DNA from: Desulfoprunum sp.
Lineage (GTDB): Bacteria > Desulfobacterota > Desulfobulbia > Desulfobulbales > Desulfocapsaceae
NCBI GenBank assembly: GCA_030696435.1
Contig: JAUYSF010000188.1
Coordinates: forward strand, 1-16,262
Direction: 5' to 3'
DNA length: 16,262 nucleotides
The notes below the pieces were generated by a model. The model had not been told where the DNA came from and ran no database searches. It saw only the letters and a list, made by a program, of their open reading frames with translations. A program made the translations under genes and the position numbers. Positions 7,352 to 14,664 of this stretch are shown here, piece by piece. Numbering within the stretch: the first letter of the stretch is position 1; the number at the start of each line of letters is the position of its first letter.

Positions 7352-7659
7352 TGGCCATATTCAGTCTTACCAAACGGGCAATGACTGATCTCGTAGACAT
7401 TGGCCGCTACACTCAAGAGCATTGGGGGCCAGAGCAGCGAAACAAATATCTCACCATGCTGGATAGTTGTTTTCAGCAGTTGGCAGAAATCCCTACCAAA
7501 GGAAAAGATTGTAGCGATATTCGGCATGGTTACCGGAAGATGAATGTTGGCAGCCATGTTGTTTTTTATCGTCAAAAACGAAGTGATGAGATTGAGATCG
7601 TCCGTGTATTGCATGGACGTATGGATATTGAGACAAAATTTTCTTCGCCCCAAGATTAA
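7351..7659 (+). CDS. parE: ParE-family toxin (RelE/ParE superfamily)
   Basis: A 102-residue protein typical in length for the RelE/ParE toxin superfamily. N-terminal helices (MTDLVDIGRYTQEHWGPEQRNKYLTMLDSCFQQLAEIP) are followed by the beta-sheet core, including SHVVFYRQKR and the highly conserved C-terminal signature IVRVLHGRMDI (residues 83-93). ParE members inhibit DNA gyrase, whereas RelE members cleave mRNA at the ribosome; the HGRMD ending and ParD partner favour ParE, but the target is not provable from sequence. It appears intact: no frameshift or stop. It is neutralised by the upstream ParD, with which it forms a one-base-overlap operon. Confidence 0.92.
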   Translation: MAIFSLTKRAMTDLVDIGRYTQEHWGPEQRNKYLTMLDSCFQQLAEIPTKGKDCSDIRHGYRKMNVGSHVVFYRQKRSDEIEIVRVLHGRMDIETKFSSPQD

Positions 7660-7708
7660 CCGATTAGGATCAAAGCGATTTTATCGGGGTTAAACCCCAA
7701 ATACGCTC

Positions 7709-7725
7709 GCATAGGGTATGCTTTT
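7709..7725 (+). terminator. Possible intrinsic terminator after parDE
   Basis: GCATA-GGG-TATGC forms a 5-bp stem with a 3-base loop followed by TTTT, 50 bases after the parE stop. It is short and weak. A further GGGGTTAAACCCC symmetric element lies just upstream (7687-7699). Both could help end the parDE transcript. Confidence 0.35.
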
Positions 7726-7747
7726 CAGTATTTATAATTACTTACCA

Positions 7748-7757
7748 AAACCGTGGT
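7748..7757 (+). repeat. Right 10-bp direct repeat flanking parDE
   Basis: AAACCGTGGT, identical to 7025-7034. See the left copy. It lies 67 bases before the preferred start of the Nudix gene. Confidence 0.5.
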
Positions 7758-7824
7758 CTGTCCCCAAAATGTCCAACCAGATGAGATATTACCACACTCT
7801 CTCAGTGTATCACAAACTCACAGC

Positions 7825-8484
7825 ATGAAAAAACACGAGTTCGAGAGATTTACCCAGACATTGCCCGAAGTACCGGGCATCTATGGGCGCGAGGATTTTT
7901 TCAATTGCGCAATCCTTGTGCCCTTCCTCTTTCTCCAAGATGAGTGCCACTTGCTCTTTCAGAAAAGGGCCTCGACCATCCGTCAGGGCAGTGAAATCTG
8001 CTTTCCCGGCGGGCGCTTTGATCCGCTTTTGGACAGCAGTTACCAAGACACCGCCCTGCGAGAGACGGAGGAAGAGCTGGGAATGACCCGTGAGCGCATC
8101 AGGATAACCGGCAGGCTCGATACGGTGGTCACGCCGCGGGCCGTGATTGTCGAACCCTTTGTCGGCATCCTCGAAATTGAAAGCCTCGAAGAACTGCGGC
8201 CAGACGCCCGTGAGGTGGCAGAGATCTTCACCCTGCCGCTTGCCTGGTTTATCGAGACGGCGCCCGAGATCTACCATAACCGCATCGAGATCCAGCCATC
8301 CTATGTCGATGGCGATGGTCTCGAACATATCCTACTGCCGGTTGATGAACTGGGGCTGCCCTCGCGTTACAAAGAGAGGCGCAGCGAGTGGACCCATAAG
8401 GTCGCAGTCTATCGAAATGACAAATATACCATCTGGGGCCTGACTGCGGCGATCATCCTCGGCATGATCCGCAAAATGTCCTGA
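7825..8484 (+). CDS. Nudix hydrolase, CoA pyrophosphatase type
   Basis: A 219-residue Nudix protein. The Nudix box occupies about residues 62-87: GGRFD...TALRETEEELGM, with the RExxEE metal-binding core intact (R79, E80, E83, E84). The segment just before it, LLFQKRASTIRQGSEICFPGG, matches the CoA-pyrophosphatase subfamily (LLTKRS...FPGG), which cleaves CoA or its degradation products to 4'-phosphopantetheine and 3',5'-ADP using Mg or Mn. The C-terminal half (EPFVGIL...YTIWGLTAAIILGMI) also fits that group. The start is chosen at ATG 7825 because residues before it do not resemble the family; the frame extends to a GTG at 7753, and neither start has a good ribosome-binding site. CoA turnover would suit the acyl-CoA enzymes nearby. 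Other Nudix substrates are possible. Confidence 0.85.
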   Translation: MKKHEFERFTQTLPEVPGIYGREDFFNCAILVPFLFLQDECHLLFQKRASTIRQGSEICFPGGRFDPLLDSSYQDTALRETEEELGMTRERIRITGRLDTVVTPRAVIVEPFVGILEIESLEELRPDAREVAEIFTLPLAWFIETAPEIYHNRIEIQPSYVDGDGLEHILLPVDELGLPSRYKERRSEWTHKVAVYRNDKYTIWGLTAAIILGMIRKMS

Positions 8485-8523
8485 CCCCCGCCTCTCCGGC
8501 CTGCCCTCAGGGTTCCCTCTGCC

Positions 8524-9297
8524 ATGTGCCTCATCCTCTTTGCCTACCGCTCTCACCCTGAATATCGTCTCATACTCGCCGCCAATAGGGATGAGTTTTT
8601 CGCCCGCCCGACAGAACCGCTGGCCTTCTGGCCTGATGAACCGGAGATCCTGGCCGGTCGCGATCTCCAGGCCGGAGGGACCTGGTTCGGATTGTCTGCC
8701 GATGGCCGTTTTGCCGCCGTCACCAACTTCCGTGATCCATCAAACACCGCTCTCGACGCTCTGTCACGCGGGGGAATCCCGGTCGATTACCTGAAAAGCG
8801 GGCTCTCACCGCAAGAATTCTGCTTAGCAGCAAGAAACGACTGGCACCGCTATAACGGCTTCAACCTGCTGGCCGGCGATGGGGAGAGCCTGGTCTACGC
8901 CTCAAACAGAACCGGCCAGACACAGGAACTCTCTCCAGGGATGTACGGACTGAGCAACCACCTGCTCGATACGGAGTGGCCCAAGGTGCGGCTCGGCAAG
9001 GAGAAGCTCCGACAGATGCTGACTGATTCCAGGTCGTTCGACCCTGAAAACCTTTTCACCCTGCTGGAAGACACCTGGCAGCCCCCGGACAGTATGCTGC
9101 CCGATACCGGTATCGGCACTGACTGGGAGCACCTGCTGGCGCCGCTCTTTATCAGAGGCAGAGATTACGGCACCCGTTCATCGCTGATCCTGATTGTTCG
9201 GCAGAATGGCGAGGCAGTCTGCATCGAGCGGACCTTTGCCCATGCCCAGGGTATCGCTCTTGAGACAGGACGAAAACGGCTCGAACTGAATTTTTAG
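8524..9297 (+). CDS. NRDE/TANGO2-family protein
   Basis: A 257-residue member of the NRDE (TANGO2, formerly DUF833) family. The defining features are present: MCLI at the N-terminus with a Cys at position 2, the LAANRDEF motif (NRDE at 21-24), AGRDLQAGGTWFGL (about 44-57) and RFAAVTNFRDP (62-72), then GFNLLAGD, SNHLLDTEWPKV and the conserved C-terminal RSSLILIV. Cys2 is the candidate nucleophile after Met removal, as in Ntn-hydrolase-like folds. Eukaryotic TANGO2 has been linked to haem handling, lipid metabolism and Golgi organisation; the bacterial function is not settled. It follows the Nudix gene by 39 bases on the same strand and may be co-transcribed. The ribosome-binding site is weak (AGGG about 13 bases upstream). 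Confidence 0.88.
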   Translation: MCLILFAYRSHPEYRLILAANRDEFFARPTEPLAFWPDEPEILAGRDLQAGGTWFGLSADGRFAAVTNFRDPSNTALDALSRGGIPVDYLKSGLSPQEFCLAARNDWHRYNGFNLLAGDGESLVYASNRTGQTQELSPGMYGLSNHLLDTEWPKVRLGKEKLRQMLTDSRSFDPENLFTLLEDTWQPPDSMLPDTGIGTDWEHLLAPLFIRGRDYGTRSSLILIVRQNGEAVCIERTFAHAQGIALETGRKRLELNF

Positions 9298-9398
9298 CGT
9301 TAATAACACTCTTTCCAGGCGATACAATCGATTTGCCGTTTGCAAAACCAGTGATATCAGCTATTTTCTCTGAACACATTCAGACCGGATTATCCCTG

Positions 9399-9426
9399 CC
9401 CCTGTATACTTCAGGGGTTTGATTTT
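9399..9426 (+). terminator. Stem-loop with T-rich tail before the carboxylase operon
   Basis: CCCCTG (9399-9404) pairs with CAGGGG (9412-9417) around a 7-base loop, followed by TTTGATTTT. It is 100 bases after the NRDE stop and only 14 bases before the Shine-Dalgarno of the carboxyltransferase gene. It could be the NRDE terminator or, given its closeness to the next start, a leader structure that controls the carboxylase operon. A weak upstream promoter candidate is TTGCAA (9340-9345), 16 bases, TATTTT (9362-9367). Confidence 0.4.
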
Positions 9427-9450
9427 GGCAGAAAGCACAAGGAGACGACC

Positions 9451-11004
9451 ATGGTCGAGATCATGCACAGCAATATCCTGGAGCTCTTCGAGCTGCGAGA
9501 ACAGGCCCACGCCGGAGGCGGTGAAAAACGCATCGACATCCAGCACCAACGTGGAAAGCTCACGGCACGGGAACGGATTCACCTGCTGCTCGACGAGGGC
9601 TCGTTTGAAGAGATCGATATCCTCAAGGTTGGCCGGGGAGAATCGACAGGGGGAGGCGAAAGCCATCCCGGTGACGGGGTCATCACCGGCCATGGCACCA
9701 TCAACGGTCGTGAGGTCTTCGTTTTCAGCCAGGATTTTACGGTCATTGGCGGATCGCTCGGCGAGGGCCATTCGCAAAAGATCTGCAAGGTCATGGATCT
9801 CGCCCAGCAGGTCGGCTCACCCATCATCGGGCTGAACGACTCGGGCGGCGCCCGCATCCAGGAGGGTGTCGACGCGCTTGCGGCCTATGGCGAGATCTTC
9901 CACCGCAATGTCCATGCCAGCGGCGTCATCCCGCAGATTTCCTGCATCATGGGCCCCTGCGCCGGCGGGGCGGTGTACAGCCCATCCATCACCGATTTCG
10001 TGTTCATGGTCGACCAGACCTCGCACATGTTCGTCACCGGCCCGAATGTGGTCAAGACCGTCATCCACAAGGATATCAGCTCGGAGGAGCTCGGCGGTGC
10101 CAGGGTGCACGCCAGCAAAAGCGGGGTGGCCCAGTTCGTCTATCCCAATGATATCCTCTGCCTGCGGGCGGTTCGGCAATTGATCAACTATCTGCCCTCG
10201 AACAACCGGCAGAAGGCCCCCATTCTGGATTTGAACGATCCGCCGGACCGCATCGACCCGACCCTCGACTATCTGGTGCCGCCGAATCCGAACCAGAGCT
10301 ACGACATGAACGTGCTGATCTACAGCATCCTTGACGGGGCGGAATTCCTGGAGATTCAAGCCCAATTCGCAGCCAATATCATCTGCGGCCTCGGTCGTCT
10401 CGGTGGCCAGACTATTGGTCTTGTGGCAAATCAGCCGGCGGTTTTGGCCGGGGCACTCGACAGCAACGCCTCGTTCAAAGCCGCGCGTTTTGTCCGCTTC
10501 TGCGATGCCTTCAATATCCCGCTTGTCTGCCTGGTCGATGTACCCGGCTTCATGCCCGGCCCCGAGCAGGAGCACGGCGGCATCATCCGCCATGGCGCAA
10601 AACTGCTCTACGCCTTTACCGAAGCTACGGTACCGCGCATCACGGTGATCGTCCGCAAGGCCTATGGCGGCGCCTATGTCGTGATGAACTCCAAACATAT
10701 CCACTGCGACATCAATTATGCCTGGCCGACGGCGGAGATCGCCGTGATGGGGCCGCGCGGTGCCACCGAGGTCATCCACCGCCGGGAGATTGAGAAGGCC
10801 GTCGACCCGGAGGCCATGCTGGCTGAAAAGATGGAGACCTACCGCAAACACTTCATGAATCCTTTTCTAGCCGCCAAGCGGGGCTACATCGACGACGTCA
10901 TCTTCCCCCGCGATACACGGCACCGACTCATCCGCACCCTGCAGTTCCTGGAGAGCAAAAAGGGCAGCCGTCCCGACCGCAAACATGGCAACATTCCCCT
11001 ATGA
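9451..11004 (+). CDS. pccB: Acyl-CoA carboxylase carboxyltransferase (beta) subunit, PccB-like
   Basis: A 517-residue protein of the propionyl/methylmalonyl-CoA carboxyltransferase family. It transfers CO2 from carboxybiotin to an acyl-CoA. Visible landmarks: the N-terminal [19 protein letters not shown] block, the first oxyanion-hole loop [12 protein letters not shown] (G172-G173), [23 protein letters not shown], the second half with [20 protein letters not shown], and the second oxyanion loop [14 protein letters not shown] (G407-A408), then [15 protein letters not shown]. The position equal to Asp422 of Streptomyces PccB is Val410 here. The start is well supported by AGGAGA 7 bases upstream. 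The stop overlaps the next gene's upstream ATG (ATGA at 11001). Methylmalonyl-CoA decarboxylase alpha subunits look similar, but the adjacent ATP-dependent biotin carboxylase argues for a carboxylase. The gene symbol is by family resemblance; substrate is not proven. Confidence 0.9.
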   Translation: MVEIMHSNILELFELREQAHAGGGEKRIDIQHQRGKLTARERIHLLLDEGSFEEIDILKVGRGESTGGGESHPGDGVITGHGTINGREVFVFSQDFTVIGGSLGEGHSQKICKVMDLAQQVGSPIIGLNDSGGARIQEGVDALAAYGEIFHRNVHASGVIPQISCIMGPCAGGAVYSPSITDFVFMVDQTSHMFVTGPNVVKTVIHKDISSEELGGARVHASKSGVAQFVYPNDILCLRAVRQLINYLPSNNRQKAPILDLNDPPDRIDPTLDYLVPPNPNQSYDMNVLIYSILDGAEFLEIQAQFAANIICGLGRLGGQTIGLVANQPAVLAGALDSNASFKAARFVRFCDAFNIPLVCLVDVPGFMPGPEQEHGGIIRHGAKLLYAFTEATVPRITVIVRKAYGGAYVVMNSKHIHCDINYAWPTAEIAVMGPRGATEVIHRREIEKAVDPEAMLAEKMETYRKHFMNPFLAAKRGYIDDVIFPRDTRHRLIRTLQFLESKKGSRPDRKHGNIPL

Positions 11005-11012
11005 GGCCCTTC

Positions 11013-13028
11013 ATGTTCGAAAAAATTCTAATCGCCAATCGCGCTGAAATTGCCGTCCGGATCATCCACACCTGCAAGACCATGGGTATCCGTACCGTGG
11101 CCGTTTACTCGGAGCCCGATTTCCGCAGCATCCATGTTATCCAGGCCGACGAGGCCGTATTGCTCGGTGGTGCCCGCCCCTCTGAATCCTATCTATCAAT
11201 TGACAAAATCATCGATGCGGCGCTTACCACCGGCTGCCAAGCCATCCATCCCGGTTACGGCTTTCTTTCAGAAAACCCGGTGTTTGCCGAAAGGGTGGCG
11301 GCCGCAGGCCTCATTTTTATTGGCCCGCCGGCCGCGGTTATCGCCGCCATGGGTGACAAAATCGCCGCCAAGAAATTGGCAGTTATCGCCGGCGTGCCGA
11401 CGGTGCCAGGCCATACTGAACCGGTTGTCTCTTTGGAAGAAGCCCTCACGGCAGCGACTCAGGTCGGTTTCCCGATCCTCCTGAAACCGGCGGCCGGTGG
11501 TGGCGGCAAAGGAATGCGGGCCGTTGATCGGGCCATGGATATGGCCTCTGCCCTGATGCTCTGTCAGCAGGAGACCCAGAAATCCTTTGGTGATGCCCGC
11601 CTTTTTGTCGAACGCTTCATCCGCAGACCCCGCCATATTGAAATTCAAATAATCGCCGATCAACATGGCAATGTGGTGCATCTCGGCGAGCGGGAATGTT
11701 CCATCCAAAGACGCTACCAGAAGATTATTGAAGAATCTCCGTCCTGTGCCCTGACTCCCGCCCTGCGCGAGCAGATGGGCAATCTGGCCTGCGAGCTGGC
11801 GCGAAAGGCCGGTTATGTCAATGCTGGAACCGTGGAGTTCATCCTCGACGAGGACGGCGCATTTTTCTTTCTGGAAATGAATACCCGCCTGCAGGTCGAG
11901 CATCCCGTCACCGAACTGGTCAACTCTCTTGATCTGGTCGAGCTGCAGATCCGCATTGCAGCAGGCGAGGTTCTGCCTTTCCGCCAACAGGATATCTCCC
12001 TGACCGGTTGGGCCATGGAGGTACGGATCTGTGCTGAAGATACCAAGAGGGGTTTTGTCCCCTCCATCGGCCTGATCACCCGCTATGCCGCCCCAAAAGG
12101 CAAGAATGTGCGCGTCGATTCCGGCGTCGATGCCGGCAGCACTGTGAGTGTCTTTTATGACCCCATGCTGGCCAAGGTCATCACCTGGGGCGAAAACCGC
12201 GAAGAGGCCCGCAAGCGCATGGTTCAGGCCCTGAACGGCTATCATATCGAAGGTATCTTTACCAATATCGACTTTGCCAATCAGGTGCTCACCCATCCGG
12301 TCTTTATCCGCGGTGATCTCTCCACCGACTTCATCCCGACCCATCTGCTGGCAGAAGGTGCCAGGATCGCCCCCCCGGTTGAAGTGCTGCATGCCATGGC
12401 CACGGCCACCACCCTGATCTACCACCTGCGGGAAAATCTCCTGCAGGATTCACTCCGCCCGTTGAAATCCAAGGTTGGCGTCTCCTCACTGCACAAAGAC
12501 TCGTACGACTATGTCACAAAAAGTGAGGAAGATATCTTCCATATCAGGCTGGAAAACAAAGGTACGGAACTGCAGTGGCATGTTCTAGTCGGAGAGACCG
12601 CCTATCTGGTCGCCACCCCACCGATGGAGTTTTATCGGCGGAGATTAAAGATGAACATCAACGGCGAAGATGTCTATTTCCGGCTCAAATATAAGGGGAA
12701 TTTCATCGAGGCCGCTTCTTGTGGCGTGTCACGGACCTTTGAAATCTATAATCCACGCGAATGGCAACTTGCCAAATATATGCCCCCCCCGATTGAAAAA
12801 GTCAGCGGCAACATCCTTGACTGCCCCATGCCCGGACTGGTGGTGGATGTCAAGGTCACCGCCGGTGAACGGGTCTTCCGCGGCCAGGAATTGATCATTC
12901 TGGAGTCAATGAAAATGGAGAGTGCCGTATCTGCCCCCGCTGACGGTGTGGTGGAATCAGTTTGTGTGAAAACAGGTGACGCAGTTGAGACGGGAACGGT
13001 GCTCGTCCATTTCAAAAAAGATGAATAA
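11013..13028 (+). CDS. pccA: Acyl-CoA carboxylase alpha subunit: biotin carboxylase fused to biotin carrier domain
   Basis: A 671-residue protein. It carboxylates its own biotin using ATP and bicarbonate and presents it to the beta subunit. Domain order: biotin carboxylase N-terminal domain (MFEKILIANRAEIAVRI, then HPGYGFLSEN), ATP-grasp with glycine-rich loop AAGGGGKGM (160-168), ERECSIQRRYQKIIEE, FFLEMNTRLQVEHPVTE (active-site block near 285-301), the carboxylase C-terminal domain (to about 450), a linking region, and a C-terminal biotinyl domain. The biotin acceptor is Lys634 in ESMKMES, 37 residues from the end; Ser replaces the more usual Ala before MKM. The ATG at 11013 is preferred because MFEKILIANRAE is the canonical family start and GAGG lies 6 bases upstream; an in-frame ATG at 11001 overlaps the pccB stop. 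A biotin ligase is needed but not seen here. Confidence 0.93.
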   Translation: MFEKILIANRAEIAVRIIHTCKTMGIRTVAVYSEPDFRSIHVIQADEAVLLGGARPSESYLSIDKIIDAALTTGCQAIHPGYGFLSENPVFAERVAAAGLIFIGPPAAVIAAMGDKIAAKKLAVIAGVPTVPGHTEPVVSLEEALTAATQVGFPILLKPAAGGGGKGMRAVDRAMDMASALMLCQQETQKSFGDARLFVERFIRRPRHIEIQIIADQHGNVVHLGERECSIQRRYQKIIEESPSCALTPALREQMGNLACELARKAGYVNAGTVEFILDEDGAFFFLEMNTRLQVEHPVTELVNSLDLVELQIRIAAGEVLPFRQQDISLTGWAMEVRICAEDTKRGFVPSIGLITRYAAPKGKNVRVDSGVDAGSTVSVFYDPMLAKVITWGENREEARKRMVQALNGYHIEGIFTNIDFANQVLTHPVFIRGDLSTDFIPTHLLAEGARIAPPVEVLHAMATATTLIYHLRENLLQDSLRPLKSKVGVSSLHKDSYDYVTKSEEDIFHIRLENKGTELQWHVLVGETAYLVATPPMEFYRRRLKMNINGEDVYFRLKYKGNFIEAASCGVSRTFEIYNPREWQLAKYMPPPIEKVSGNILDCPMPGLVVDVKVTAGERVFRGQELIILESMKMESAVSAPADGVVESVCVKTGDAVETGTVLVHFKKDE

Positions 13029-13059
13029 CAGGCAATGAAAGATCGACCTCAAAAAGAAA

Positions 13060-13090
13060 GGGGCCGGTACGCTTCTCGCGCGCCGGCCCC
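13060..13090 (-). terminator. Intrinsic terminator of the universal stress protein gene
   Basis: GGGGCCGG (13060-13067) is exactly complementary to CCGGCCCC (13083-13090), an 8-bp GC stem. On the minus strand the stem is followed by CTTTCTTTTT, giving a classical rho-independent terminator 41 bases after the usp stop. On the plus strand there is no T-run, so it would stop carboxylase transcription only weakly, but the hairpin lies 32 bases after that operon and may protect its 3' end. Confidence 0.8.
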
Positions 13091-13130
13091 CTCAATGATC
13101 GAATTTGGCAGCTCTACTCTACAGCTAAGC

Positions 13131-13619
13131 TCAGTCGTTCTTTGTGCAGCAGGTATAGGGATTGATGGTTAAGACCGGACAGGGGGCCGAACGCACCACC
13201 TTATCGGCTACGCTGCCGAACATGATCTTCTCAAGACCTTTGTAGCCATGGGTTCCCATGACGATGAGATCCCCTTTGACCTCGGCGGCAAACTCGACAA
13301 TCCGTTCAGCCACATCCCCCATGAAGACATGATGGTGCACCTCGGTGACACCAGCCTGCTTGAAGAAGGCCTCCTGCTCGGCACAAAAGGAGGTCATCCG
13401 CTCTTCAGCGCCTTCAACGAGATCATGTTCGAGATTGGGCATACTCATCTGCGGCACGAAAAATCCCGAATAATCCTCGAAATTCTGGACAATGAACACC
13501 AAGTCCAGAGAGGCCCCGAATTTCCCGGCCAGATAGGCCGCCGACTCAGCAACGAGTCTTGAATTATCTGAAAAATCAATCGGGGTAATCACCTTTTTCA
13601 CATCCAGTATCTTCTGCAT
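13131..13619 (-). CDS. Universal stress protein, UspA family, ATP-binding type
   Basis: A 162-residue single-domain Usp. It starts MQKILDVKKVITPIDFSDNS, with the conserved Asp15 that contacts the adenine in ATP-binding Usp proteins, and ends with the nucleotide motif G-x2-G-x9-G-S at 122-136 (GTHGYKGLEKIMFGS), followed by CPVLTINP. This puts it in the ATP-binding (MJ0577-like) group, thought to act as stress sensors rather than enzymes. The ATG at 13619 is chosen because a strong AGGAGGT lies 4 bases upstream (13624-13630, minus strand); an in-frame ATG at 13667 would add 16 residues without family similarity. The C-terminal tail TCCTKND contains a Cys pair of unknown importance. It is transcribed alone, divergent from the MOSC gene, with its own terminator. 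Confidence 0.92.
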   Translation of the reverse strand: MQKILDVKKVITPIDFSDNSRLVAESAAYLAGKFGASLDLVFIVQNFEDYSGFFVPQMSMPNLEHDLVEGAEERMTSFCAEQEAFFKQAGVTEVHHHVFMGDVAERIVEFAAEVKGDLIVMGTHGYKGLEKIMFGSVADKVVRSAPCPVLTINPYTCCTKND

Positions 13620-13831
13620 GGCCACCTCCTCGGCTACGTTGACAGAACTGCTTAACTTCCTGTTCATACTTATATTTTGTCACACAAATCAGACATATGC
13701 AAGGAAATAGTGCAGAGGGCCATCTGGTTGGTCATTGGCCAGCCTTCCATCTTTTTGTGTTTGCAAAAATCGCAATGAGGGCTATTCTCCACACATGATA
13801 CTTTGTAGTACAAAAAAAGGAGAAGGAACAT
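13620..13831. other. Divergent intergenic region between usp and MOSC genes
   Basis: About 210 bases between two outward-facing genes; it must hold both promoters. It contains both ribosome-binding sites and AT-rich tracts. A weak plus-strand candidate is TTGCAA followed by TATTCT. I see no clear operator, sigma54 site or riboswitch. Confidence 0.4.
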
Positions 13832-14578
13832 ATGTATATCAAGGCAATCTCGATCAGCGACCGCAAAGGTATCCGCAAGACCAACATCCACTCCAGCGAA
13901 CTGCTGGAGAATTTCGGTCTGGCCGGTGATGCCCACGGCGGCAGATGGCACAGGCAGGTAAGCTTACTGGCCCAGGAAAGCATCAACAGCATGCGGGCCA
14001 AAGGCCTGGATGTGGTGGCCGGCAATTTTGCCGAAAATATCACCACTGAGGGGATCGACCTGACCGCCCTGCGAGTCGGCGACCATATCAGAGTCGGTGG
14101 CACCGAACTCGTTATCTCCCAGCTCGGTAAGATCTGCCACAAGCCCTGTGCGATCTTTCATCAGGCCGGTGACTGCGTCATGCCAAGAGAAGGGATATTT
14201 GGAGTGGTTGTCAGTGGAGGTACTATCCAAGTAGGAGACGCGATCCGGATCCTCGAACGGCGATCGACATCTGCAGCCATTGTCTGTTCAGCCACGATAG
14301 AAAAGGAATTCGGTGAAGGTCTGCAGGAGATTCTGGCCAGGTCATGGTCACCCGGATTCATCCGCTTTGATTGCCTGAACGGCGCAGAGGATAATCTCCC
14401 GGCCATTTTGCAGGATCTTACCGCGACCCAGGTTGTCGACAGGATCCTCATCTTTGATCCGCCCGGCCGGCACCTGCCAAGTCTTGCGGGATATCCCGAC
14501 GAGGCAGGTGCACATCATCTTAAAGGAGGCAAAGGTATCAGTCACTGCCGCAGCCTGGAAGAGGTCGAGGGCCTCTGA
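13832..14578 (+). CDS. MOSC-domain protein with unrecognised C-terminal extension
   Basis: A 248-residue protein. Residues 1-142 form a MOSC domain: GLAGDAHGGRWHRQVSLL (29-46), GNFAENITTEGIDL (65-78), the VGD..RVGG strand, GKICHKPCAIF (99-109) with Cys102 and Cys106, GDCVMPREGIF (113-123) and VGDAIRI. MOSC domains bind sulfur carried by molybdenum cofactor enzymes; stand-alone bacterial members are thought to help deliver sulfur or cofactor to molybdoenzymes. The remaining about 100 residues (SAAIVCSATIEKEFG... to the end) match nothing I recognise; anaerobes often fuse MOSC to MoaB/MogA, and this tail could be a diverged remnant of that, but key motifs are not evident. A good ribosome-binding site (AAGGAGAAGGA) precedes the ATG. 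The gene converges on the acyl-CoA synthetase gene. Confidence 0.85.
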   Translation: MYIKAISISDRKGIRKTNIHSSELLENFGLAGDAHGGRWHRQVSLLAQESINSMRAKGLDVVAGNFAENITTEGIDLTALRVGDHIRVGGTELVISQLGKICHKPCAIFHQAGDCVMPREGIFGVVVSGGTIQVGDAIRILERRSTSAAIVCSATIEKEFGEGLQEILARSWSPGFIRFDCLNGAEDNLPAILQDLTATQVVDRILIFDPPGRHLPSLAGYPDEAGAHHLKGGKGISHCRSLEEVEGL

Positions 14579-14583
14579 AATTC

Positions 14584-14664
14584 AGAGCTTGTCGTAAAGG
14601 GACGGAATCGCGCCGAATTTTCAGACGGATGTGAGCACAAAAGTTTTGTTTACGGACAAGCTCT
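14584..14664. repeat. 81-bp element bounded by near-perfect 15/16-bp inverted repeats
   Basis: AGAGCTTGTCGTAAA (14584-14598) is the reverse complement of TTTACGGACAAGCTCT (14649-14664) except for one extra base in the right arm. The 50-base centre holds a small symmetric ACAAAAGTTTTGT (14638-14650). It lies between the convergent MOSC and acyl-CoA synthetase genes and its right end touches the synthetase stop codon. The long loop and lack of a T-run make a plain terminator unlikely; a small palindromic repeat or MITE-like element is a better guess, though transcripts from both sides could fold into it. Confidence 0.6.

Noticed and set aside
7687..7699. GGGGTTAAACCCC as a terminator hairpin
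   Set aside because: The perfect symmetry leaves too short a loop, and no T-run follows; it may still be a protein-binding site but there is no support.
7753..7824. Upstream GTG start for the Nudix gene
   Set aside because: The extra 24 residues do not resemble the family, overlap the direct repeat and have no ribosome-binding site.
9817..10851. Minus-strand open frame of 344 codons
   Set aside because: Antisense to the clear carboxyltransferase gene, with His/Asp/Val-rich shadow composition and no recognisable family.
11268..12425. Minus-strand open frame of 385 codons
   Set aside because: Antisense to the biotin carboxylase gene; a shadow of GC-rich third positions.
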